A stretch of 6,931 bases of DNA. Source: Rhodospirillales bacterium. Lineage in GTDB: Bacteria; Pseudomonadota; Alphaproteobacteria; Geminicoccales; Geminicoccaceae. Shown here in pieces: positions 1-5,967 of this stretch. The stretch's first letter is position 1. Each line of letters begins with the position of its first letter. The notes under the pieces were generated by a model. That model was not told the DNA's origin, made no database searches, and saw only the letters and a list, made by a program, of their open reading frames with translations. The DNA lies in assembly GCA_007131045.1 (NCBI GenBank), contig SLRI01000108.1, positions 1 through 6,931 on the forward strand, written 5' to 3'. The translations under genes and the position numbers were made by a program.

Positions 1-1295
1 CGCGGCCGGACGCTGGTATCGCCGGCCTCGAGCGCCCGCTCGAGATAGGCTGCGGCCCGAGCCGGATCGGCTGCGACCAGGTCACCATCGAGGTAGATCT
101 CGCCCAGAAGCTGGGCCGCCTCGGCCGGGCGCTCGTCGAGTGCTGCCTCGAGCCTGGGCAAAAGGCCGGCGGTATCGATGGCGGGGGGGTCGGGCAGCCG
201 GGCGAGGCGGGTGAGGCCGAGGAGCGCATCGAGATCGCCGTCGGCGGCCGCCCTTGCATAGTAGCCGGCGGCTCTCTCCGGGTCGAAGGCGACGCCGGTG
301 CCGGTCTCGTGGAGCCAGCCCAGCACGGTTGCGGCCCGGTCGACGCCGCCTTTTAGCGCCGCGCCGTAGAGCTCGGCTGCACGGGTCGGGTCGGTCGTGC
401 CGAGGCGGCCGGTGGCGAGGATGTCGGCGAGGCGGAAGCGCGCCCAGGGGTCGCCCGCGGCGGCGGCGCTCTCGTAGAGGGCCAGTGCCCGCTCCGAATC
501 CGGGGTGACGATCTCGGCCGTGGCCGCGTCGATCGGCAGGAGAAGGTCGGCCAGGGCCCGCTTCGCCGGCTCGACCCTGCCTTCGGTGGTGGGCGCGAGC
601 GCGGCCTCGAGGGCTGCTGCGGCCACAGCGAGCTCGGAGCGCGGCGCCCTGCCTTCCTCGATCTCGGCCAGGACCAGTTGGGCCAGGGCATAGTGCGCCC
701 AGGGATCGCCCGCCTCGGCACCGTCTCGGTACCACTCGCGGGCAGAATCGAGATCGGCGGCGACGCCGACGCCCCGGGTGTAGAAGTCGCCCATCGCGGT
801 CATCGCCGGCGGCACCCCGGCGCTGGCGGCACGGGCGGTCAGCCGCAGCGCCCGGTCCGGGTCCTGGCGCATCCCCCTGCCCTCGGCCAGCAATTGGCCG
901 AGGGCGTAGCCGGCCCATGGCACGCCCAGGCGCAGCGCCGCCTCGAACTGGCCGGCGGCGACCCCCGGCTGGTCGCGGCGCAGCGCCAGCTGGCCGAGCT
1001 CGTAGCGCGCCCAGGCCTCTTGCCACTCCTCGCCGAGGCGGACCACCCGGGTGAATTCGCGCTCGGCCTCCTCGAGCTCCTCGGGCGTGGCGTCGGCGGC
1101 GGTGTTCAGCCGGCCGAGGGCGAGCCTCGCCCGCATGTCGCCGCGCTGCGCCAGGGCCTGCCAGATCTCGGCGGCGCGCGCCTCGTCGCCCTGCTGGAGC
1201 GCCCGTTCGCCGGACTCGAAGTTGCAGGCGGCGAGCAGGCCGAGACCGACCAGCCAGGCGGTGCGATGGGCGGATGGGCGGTTGCGGGGGGTCAT
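1..1295 (-). CDS. Sel1-repeat (TPR-like) outer-membrane lipoprotein, AlgK-like, 3' end missing
   Basis: The ATG at 1295 sits in an ATGA overlap with the polymerase stop. The frame runs without a stop to the left edge, giving 431 visible residues. The N-terminus is a lipoprotein signal: a basic stretch (RNRPSAHR), a hydrophobic core and the lipobox LAAC, with the modified cysteine at 24. Asn at the next position, not Asp, fits sorting to the outer membrane. From about 32 on the protein is a helical solenoid. Units of exactly 36 residues are seen at 126-161, 162-197, 283-318, 319-354, 355-390 (degenerate) and 391-426, each built on A-x-x-x-LG-x-x-x-x-x-G ... D-x-x-x-A ... A-x-x-G. The units around 32-106 and 198-265 are less regular. 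This is the Sel1 repeat. AlgK of the alginate system has the same design (lipoprotein plus Sel1/TPR repeats) and helps place the export pore. A scaffold role at the outer membrane is inferred. Confidence 0.9.
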   Translation of the reverse strand, partial: MTPRNRPSAHRTAWLVGLGLLAACNFESGERALQQGDEARAAEIWQALAQRGDMRARLALGRLNTAADATPEELEEAEREFTRVVRLGEEWQEAWARYELGQLALRRDQPGVAAGQFEAALRLGVPWAGYALGQLLAEGRGMRQDPDRALRLTARAASAGVPPAMTAMGDFYTRGVGVAADLDSAREWYRDGAEAGDPWAHYALAQLVLAEIEEGRAPRSELAVAAAALEAALAPTTEGRVEPAKRALADLLLPIDAATAEIVTPDSERALALYESAAAAGDPWARFRLADILATGRLGTTDPTRAAELYGAALKGGVDRAATVLGWLHETGTGVAFDPERAAGYYARAAADGDLDALLGLTRLARLPDPPAIDTAGLLPRLEAALDERPAEAAQLLGEIYLDGDLVAADPARAAAYLERALEAGDTSVRP

Positions 1296-2752
1296 GGTAC
1301 GGCTCGCTCGGCTGGTGGGGTGGAATCAGGGTGGTGCGCCGGCCGGAGCATGGCCAGGGCCAGGAGCGGGAAGAGCAGGTCGGCGCCGCCGCGCATCGTC
1401 AGGTGCGGGTCGAACAGCATCAGGACGGCCACCATGGCGAGGCCGGTGGTGGCGGCGAGCGCGGCGATGCCGACAGCGTCGGCGCGCCGCTTGGCGGTAC
1501 GGCCGAGATCGACCAGCCCGACCCAGGAGAAGGCGAGATATGCTGCGAGGAACGGCAGGCCGCCGATCCACAAGAGCCAGATGTAGCCGCTCTCGATATA
1601 GACGAAGTCGCGCCACCATTCCGGTGCCGGGACCTGGGGTGCCGGGCGGACGCCGAGATACCAGTTGTCGCCAGCGGTCAGCTCCGGGAGGATGAAGCGC
1701 TCGAGATTGTCGATCCGCCCTTCCCAACTCTGCGGCAGCCCGGACTCCCGCTCGAAGCCGCTGAGCCGCTCGTCGAGGACCGGCCAGAGCAAGGCGCCAC
1801 CGAGCGCCAGGACCGGCAGCGACCAGAGCAGCAGCTGGCGCAGCCGGCCGATCAGCCAGCCGCCGACGGCAATCGCGATGATGATGCCGATGATGCCGGA
1901 GAACTGGCCGGCGGCGAGCACGCCGAGCAGGCAGACGACGCCGAGGCCGAGCAGGAGCCAGCGGGGTCGGCGGTAGACGATGAACCAGCCGGCGAGGACG
2001 ACCGCCGTCTGAATCATGATGTTGGCGACCCCGAACGAGCTCGCCACGGTCGAGGTCGCACGGCCGGTGACCGGCCCCGAGGTGCCGGAGAAGGGCTGGT
2101 CGTAGTAGGTGGCGAGCAGCCCAGGCACGCCGAACAGGCCGTTGACCTGCAACAGCGCGACGACGGCCACGGGCACGGCCGCAGCGACCACGAGCACGAG
2201 GCAGGCCCGGACCTGGGCCAGCGTCGTGATGGTCAGCCGGAAGAGCGCATAGATCAGGAAGTACTTGATCAGCACGAAGCTGTAGAGCACGTCCTCCAGA
2301 TCGAGCGGCAGGTCGCGGGCGAGGCGGGTGAACAGCGGCAGCAGCGAGCCGGTGAGGGCCAGAAGACCGAGCGCCAGGTCGAACCGGCCGAGCGGCGGCA
2401 GGCGCCAGCGCCCGGCGAGCATCTCGGGCACCACGCGGCAGGCGACAGCGCCCAGGATCAACAGCAGCAGCGCCTCGTTGGGGCGGACGAAGGGGACGAT
2501 GTCGCCGCGCGCGAGGCCGACGATGAGCGGGCTCGAGACCAGCCAGAGATAGGCGCCGAGCTGCGGTGCTGCATAGATCGCGAGGCCGATGGGCACCGCC
2601 ATCGCCAGCGCTGCGCCCCGCATGTCGCCGAGCCCGGTGGCGATGCCGCCGAGGATGGCCGAGAGGAGGATGGCGACGAGGCCGAGGGCCAGCGGCCAAT
2701 CGGGTCCGCGGCCGGAAGCTGCCGGTGTGGCCATGGCCCGCGCGCCCGCCAT
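1292..2752 (-). CDS. O-antigen polymerase/ligase-like membrane protein (Wzy/WaaL type)
   Basis: The protein has 486 residues from ATG at 2752, which shares its first base with the last base of the flippase stop (TGATG). A GTG at 2842 would add 30 residues and overlap the flippase by 91 bp; it is less likely, though neither start has a clear ribosome site. Roughly 10-12 membrane segments are seen from residue 20 to 470. The stretch RATSTVASSFGVAN at 231-244 fits the conserved Arg/Gly/Asn region of the family. One large soluble loop spans about 325-385 and holds SWEGRIDN (342-349) and WYLGVRP (364-370). It leads into FVYIESGYIWLLW (383-395), matching the family pattern of a glycine-containing loop end followed by Glu-Ser-x-Tyr and a helix. 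Wzy proteins join undecaprenyl-linked repeat units at the periplasmic face; WaaL proteins transfer chains to lipid A. Next to a flippase and a co-polymerase, the polymerase role is preferred. The stop overlaps the lipoprotein start (ATGA). Confidence 0.87.
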   Translation of the reverse strand: MAGARAMATPAASGRGPDWPLALGLVAILLSAILGGIATGLGDMRGAALAMAVPIGLAIYAAPQLGAYLWLVSSPLIVGLARGDIVPFVRPNEALLLLILGAVACRVVPEMLAGRWRLPPLGRFDLALGLLALTGSLLPLFTRLARDLPLDLEDVLYSFVLIKYFLIYALFRLTITTLAQVRACLVLVVAAAVPVAVVALLQVNGLFGVPGLLATYYDQPFSGTSGPVTGRATSTVASSFGVANIMIQTAVVLAGWFIVYRRPRWLLLGLGVVCLLGVLAAGQFSGIIGIIIAIAVGGWLIGRLRQLLLWSLPVLALGGALLWPVLDERLSGFERESGLPQSWEGRIDNLERFILPELTAGDNWYLGVRPAPQVPAPEWWRDFVYIESGYIWLLWIGGLPFLAAYLAFSWVGLVDLGRTAKRRADAVGIAALAATTGLAMVAVLMLFDPHLTMRGGADLLFPLLALAMLRPAHHPDSTPPAERAVP

Positions 2753-4416
2753 CAGCGGCCGCCGCCGTCTACCGCCGCCGGTTGCGGCGACGGGCGAAGG
2801 GTCGAGAGCAGGAGGGCGAGCTGGCTCGAGCGGCAGAGCCACTGCAGCGCCAGATAGCCGACGGCGGCGAGGCCGAGGCTAAAGAGGGCTTCGAGGATGC
2901 CGACGGGGGCCGGCCAGAGGGCGGCGGCGGCGAGCCCGGCGCCCACCGCGGCCATGGCGCAGGCGAGATCGCGGCCGAGCGACGGGTCGAGCCGGCGGCG
3001 ATCCGCCGGCAGCTGGCAGCGGTAGAGATAGAGGCCGCCGGCGATGGTGGCGAGCGAGAAGACGAGGCCGATGGCGGTGAGCCGGAAGGGCCCGGCGACC
3101 AGGAGCGCCACCGGCAAGAGGCCGGTGAGCAGGATGCCGGTCTGCAACGCCATGGCGCGGAACGGCGAGCCGGCGTCGTGGCGGGCGTAGGCTGCCGAGC
3201 TCGAGACCACCATCACGGCCTCGCCCAGGATCGCCATGCCGAGGCCGATGATCGAGGCGGCCACGAGCACCAGGCCGGTCTCGCTGCGCATGCCGCCGAA
3301 GGCGACGAGGCTGGCGAGCTGGTCGGCCATCGAGAGGAAGACCAGGATCGCCGGCAGGGTGACGAAGAGGGTGAGCCGAAGGGCGTCGTGGAAGAGGCCG
3401 GCGCCGGCGTGGCCGGCGGCGATGCGGCGGGCGAGCAGGGGCAGTTGCGCCGTCGCGATCGGCCGGGCGCAAAGCGCTATCGGCAGGTTGAAGAGGTTGT
3501 AGGCGATCTGGAAGGCGACCGCCCCGCCGGGGATGCCGCCGGCCACGATCAGCATGGCGAGCCAGCCGAGCGAGACCAGGATGGCGTTGCCGCTCGAGGG
3601 CAGCGCCATGCGCAGCACGCTCATCAGCTCGGCGCGCAGCTCGGGCGCCCGCCAGCCACCGCGGGGCCAGAGCGGCATGCCGACCCGTGCCGCCCCCCAC
3701 CACTGTGCGGCGGCGTGGGCGGCCACCGCCAGCGTCGAGCCGAGCCCGAGGAACAGCACCTGGGCCAAGCTCACCTCGCCGACATCGCCGCCGCTGCCGA
3801 ACAGCACCGCGCTCGCCACCAGCACCAGGCCGAAGCCCAGGTTCTCGAAGGCGGGCGCGGCGGTGGACAGCGCGAAGCGCTGCTGCGCCTGCTGGACCGC
3901 GAGGCCGATCGACGCGATGCCGAAGAGCGGGATTTGCGGTGCGAGGCAGAGGACGAGGTACCAGCCGAGCTCGATCTGGGCGGCGCGCACCGCCGGGTCG
4001 TCGACGGCCAGGGTCAAGAGCGGCAGGACCAAGGGGGCGGCCAGGACGGTGAGGACGGCGGCGAGGCCGAAGAAGGCGGTGGCGATGCCGAGAAAGCTGC
4101 AGGCGAGCCGGTGCGCCGCCCTGCCCTCGCCGGCCCGAAGCAGCCGCACCAGATGCGGCGTGAGGATCGCCGGCACCAATGATGCCATCAACAGCTGGCA
4201 GACGAGATAGGGCAGGACCAGGACGGTCTGCACGAGATTGGCGAAGAAGGTGGGGCCGAGCACGGCGGCGAGCAGGGCCACGCGCAGAAAGCCGGTGAGC
4301 CGGGTGGCGAAGGTCCAGACGACGACCGTCCGCGAGTGGCCGGCGAGTTCGGTCACGTCACTGCCGGGGCTGCCGGGGTCGGGGGTGCTCGGCGCTACGT
4401 TCGGGCTGCCGCTCAT
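2752..4416 (-). CDS. MurJ/MviN-family flippase (MOP superfamily), likely the Wzx-equivalent of the polysaccharide locus
   Basis: The protein has 554 residues from ATG at 4416. That start is preferred because GAGGG stands five bases upstream; the frame is also open to a GTG at 4458 (568 residues) that would overlap the co-polymerase stop as GTGA but has no ribosome site. It is highly hydrophobic, with about 14 membrane segments and short loops, as in MurJ. The first helix carries TRLTGFLR (38-45), matching the MurJ pattern SRxLGFxRD, followed by a conserved LP at 68-69. A NLFNLP stretch at 307-312 matches the helix in MurJ that ends in a conserved proline. It lacks an Asp and two Arg described as functional in E. 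coli MurJ (now N60, C73, N307). Family members move undecaprenyl-linked sugars across the inner membrane. Between a Wzz-like and a Wzy-like gene, export of a polysaccharide repeat unit is more likely than lipid II. The stop shares a base with the polymerase start (TGATG). Confidence 0.88.
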   Translation of the reverse strand: MSGSPNVAPSTPDPGSPGSDVTELAGHSRTVVVWTFATRLTGFLRVALLAAVLGPTFFANLVQTVLVLPYLVCQLLMASLVPAILTPHLVRLLRAGEGRAAHRLACSFLGIATAFFGLAAVLTVLAAPLVLPLLTLAVDDPAVRAAQIELGWYLVLCLAPQIPLFGIASIGLAVQQAQQRFALSTAAPAFENLGFGLVLVASAVLFGSGGDVGEVSLAQVLFLGLGSTLAVAAHAAAQWWGAARVGMPLWPRGGWRAPELRAELMSVLRMALPSSGNAILVSLGWLAMLIVAGGIPGGAVAFQIAYNLFNLPIALCARPIATAQLPLLARRIAAGHAGAGLFHDALRLTLFVTLPAILVFLSMADQLASLVAFGGMRSETGLVLVAASIIGLGMAILGEAVMVVSSSAAYARHDAGSPFRAMALQTGILLTGLLPVALLVAGPFRLTAIGLVFSLATIAGGLYLYRCQLPADRRRLDPSLGRDLACAMAAVGAGLAAAALWPAPVGILEALFSLGLAAVGYLALQWLCRSSQLALLLSTLRPSPQPAAVDGGGR

Positions 4417-4421
4417 TTTAA

Positions 4422-4426
4422 CCCTC
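4422..4426 (-). promoter_or_regulatory. Ribosome binding site deciding the flippase start
   Basis: GAGGG on the minus strand, then TTAAA, then ATG at 4416-4414. It lies in the only AT-rich patch (4414-4421) of the surrounding sequence and in the only real gap between genes (4417-4454). This supports the internal ATG over the upstream GTG at 4458. Confidence 0.65.
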
Positions 4427-4454
4427 AACTCGCCGCTCGAGCCGGCCTGCCGGG

Positions 4455-5261
4455 TCACGCCGGCCGGCGCAGCTGGGCCAGGATCACGAGGCCGGCGAAG
4501 GCGACGGCGAGCCCGACCACCGCACCGATGGCAGCAGCCCGGATCGGCCGCGGCGAGACCGGGTCCTCGAGCAGGTAGGGCGCGCTCAGAATGCGGTGGC
4601 TGGCCCCTTCGATCAGCGCGATGTCGCGCAACAGGGCGAGATAGCCCGTGGTCAAGCCCTCGAGGACCCGGAGGATGCGCTCGGCGTCGACGTCGTGATA
4701 CTCGATGCGCATCAGCGTGCTGCCCTGGACCAGCGTGGTATCGAGATTGGCCAACAGGTCTTCGACCGGCATCGCCTCCGCCTGGGCCACGGGCCCGACC
4801 ACGGGAAAGCTCCGCGCCACCACGGGCTGGGTCGCGAGAAAGCGGTTGGCGGCGTCGCCTGCGAGCTCGGGCAGGTGGAACATGATCTCGCTCCGCCCGC
4901 CATATTGCTCGTCGAGATAGGCGGCGGCGAGATAGGCGGCGGTGGCGGCGAGCAGCACCGGCAGGATGCCGAGCAGGGTGAGCCAGAGGAAGACGCGGCC
5001 GATGCCCGAGCCCCGGCGGCGGATCGGCGGGCCGTCCAGCGGCAGGGTCGATGCCGCGGCACCGGCAGTCACCGCCCCCCGCGGCAGCCGCCCCCTATCG
5101 ATGGTGGAACGTTCGGTCGTGGAACGGGCTGTGGTGGAACGCGCGGCGATCGGGCCGGTCGCCGGTTCGGGTCCCTCTGGCAGCGGCGCCACGTGCGCAG
5201 GCAGACGCGACGGCCGCTGGTCGAGCAGCACCCGCGGCGCCACCTCGGCGTCACTGGCCAC
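4455..5261 (-). CDS. Short Wzz-like polysaccharide co-polymerase (chain-length determinant domain)
   Basis: The protein has 268 residues. The chosen GTG start at 5261 overlaps the methyltransferase stop by 11 bp. No good ribosome site is seen, and a second in-frame GTG lies at 5243, so the start is moderately certain. Residues 1-88 are a proline-, arginine- and threonine-rich cytoplasmic tail with a small ARSTT/ERSTI repeat. Transmembrane segment 1 is about 89-115, the periplasmic part about 116-239, and segment 2 about 240-263. Just before segment 2 is DPVSPRPIR (233-241), the proline-rich motif typical of Wzz proteins. The stretch MRIEYHDVDAERILRVLEGL (184-203) with the following Tyr and Arg matches the Wzz pattern of a strand followed by Asp, Ala and a helix. 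The periplasmic part of about 125 residues is clearly shorter than in classical Wzz proteins (usually over 200), and there is no fused tyrosine-kinase domain. The likely role is setting chain length with the Wzy-like polymerase two genes downstream. Confidence 0.85.
   Translation of the reverse strand: MASDAEVAPRVLLDQRPSRLPAHVAPLPEGPEPATGPIAARSTTARSTTERSTIDRGRLPRGAVTAGAAASTLPLDGPPIRRRGSGIGRVFLWLTLLGILPVLLAATAAYLAAAYLDEQYGGRSEIMFHLPELAGDAANRFLATQPVVARSFPVVGPVAQAEAMPVEDLLANLDTTLVQGSTLMRIEYHDVDAERILRVLEGLTTGYLALLRDIALIEGASHRILSAPYLLEDPVSPRPIRAAAIGAVVGLAVAFAGLVILAQLRRPA
5101..5145 (-). repeat. Three tandem 15-bp imperfect repeats inside the co-polymerase tail
   Basis: On the plus strand the units are atggtggaacgttcg (5101-5115), gtcgtggaacgggct (5116-5130) and gtggtggaacgcgcg (5131-5145), sharing the core GTGGAACG. 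On the coding strand they give ARSTT, ARSTT and ERSTI. The unit length is a multiple of three, so changes in copy number keep the frame. The repeat lies in the low-complexity cytoplasmic tail before the first membrane segment. Confidence 0.8.
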
Positions 5262-5967
5262 GGGTCGACGCCGCTTCGTTGCTGCTGCGCGCGCGGATCG
5301 GCGACACCTCGTAGAAATGCGTGGTCATCATCCGCGACCAGTTCTTCGTCGGCCTGAGGCCGGGAAAGCGGTGGACCAGCTTGAAGCAGCCCAGCGCCGC
5401 CAGCTTGGCGTGCTCGCGGGGGTTGTAGTAGACGAAGCGCAAGGGCCGCGGGTTCGCTTCGAGATCGTCGAGCAGATGGGTGATGAAGCGATCGAAGATC
5501 TCGCCGTCGAACGGGTTGGCGAAGAAGACGATCGAGGTGCCGGGCGGGACCGGCTGGACCAGCGCATCGCCCTCGATCAGCTCGACCGGGCATTTCGGCT
5601 GCAGCCGGCAGCGGGCGAGATTGGCCTGGGCCTCCTCGTGCATGCGGCGCGAGAGCTCGATGCCGATCATCCGGCGGAAGGCGAAGCGGCCGGCCACCAG
5701 GAGCGGGCGGCCGTTGCCGGATCCGACGTCGTAGAGCACGTCGTCGGCTGTCGGGGCCAGATGACGAAAGATGCGCCAGAGCGTGGTCCAGCCCACGGGT
5801 CCGTGGATGAAGTCGGCCGGCTGGTCGAGGCCGACGTCGAGCTCGTTGCGCATCAGCGTCGTCTCGACGCCGAGCGCCTTGTCGACGGCGAGCTGCACCG
5901 AGGAGCGGGCGAGGCGGTAGGGCAAGCGGACGGCCGGCCAGAACGGCAGGCGTTGAATCTCGATCAT
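5251..5967 (-). CDS. Class I SAM-dependent methyltransferase
   Basis: The protein has 238 residues. The start is ATG at 5967, inside the ATGA overlap with the beta-helix gene and preceded by GAGGA eight bases upstream. The same frame stays open further upstream, but only antisense to the beta-helix protein's own codons. A Rossmann-type SAM site is visible: motif I YDVGSGNG at 79-86, an acidic residue ending strand 2 (IGIE, E104), EGD at 132-134, and FFANPFDGEIF at 148-158 in the motif IV position. A second YYNP lies at 180-183. The NPF/YNP motifs and the overall layout resemble small methyltransferases often annotated as DOT1-like or generic class I enzymes. No signal peptide or membrane segment is seen, so it should act in the cytoplasm. 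Given its neighbours it may O-methylate a sugar of the repeat unit or a lipid-linked precursor; the substrate is an inference. The 3' end overlaps the next gene by 11 bp. Confidence 0.9.
   Translation of the reverse strand: MIEIQRLPFWPAVRLPYRLARSSVQLAVDKALGVETTLMRNELDVGLDQPADFIHGPVGWTTLWRIFRHLAPTADDVLYDVGSGNGRPLLVAGRFAFRRMIGIELSRRMHEEAQANLARCRLQPKCPVELIEGDALVQPVPPGTSIVFFANPFDGEIFDRFITHLLDDLEANPRPLRFVYYNPREHAKLAALGCFKLVHRFPGLRPTKNWSRMMTTHFYEVSPIRARSSNEAASTRGQ

Noticed and set aside
27..44. Perfect 8-bp inverted repeat CTCGAGCG-CC-CGCTCGAG
   Set aside because: It lies inside the lipoprotein gene and comes from repeated Leu-Glu codons (CTCGAG). There is no T-run or gene boundary, so it is not a terminator.
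82..1026. Minus-strand open frame of 314 codons in another phase
   Set aside because: Arg/Gly/Pro-rich nonsense composition. The phase starting at 1295 has a lipobox and regular Sel1 repeats across the same DNA.
1274..2857. Long plus-strand open frame (527 codons)
   Set aside because: It lies antisense to the polymerase gene. Its product is a low-complexity Asp/Glu/Gln/Arg/Gly-rich chain, as expected from reading hydrophobic GC-rich codons backwards.
2566..4182. Long plus-strand open frame (538 codons)
   Set aside because: It is antisense to the flippase and shows the same charged low-complexity composition with no domain. It results from high GC at codon position three.
2752..4416. Reading the flippase as the housekeeping lipid II flippase MurJ
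   Set aside because: It sits within polysaccharide export genes, and the charged residues expected for lipid II are partly missing, so a housekeeping label would overstate the evidence.
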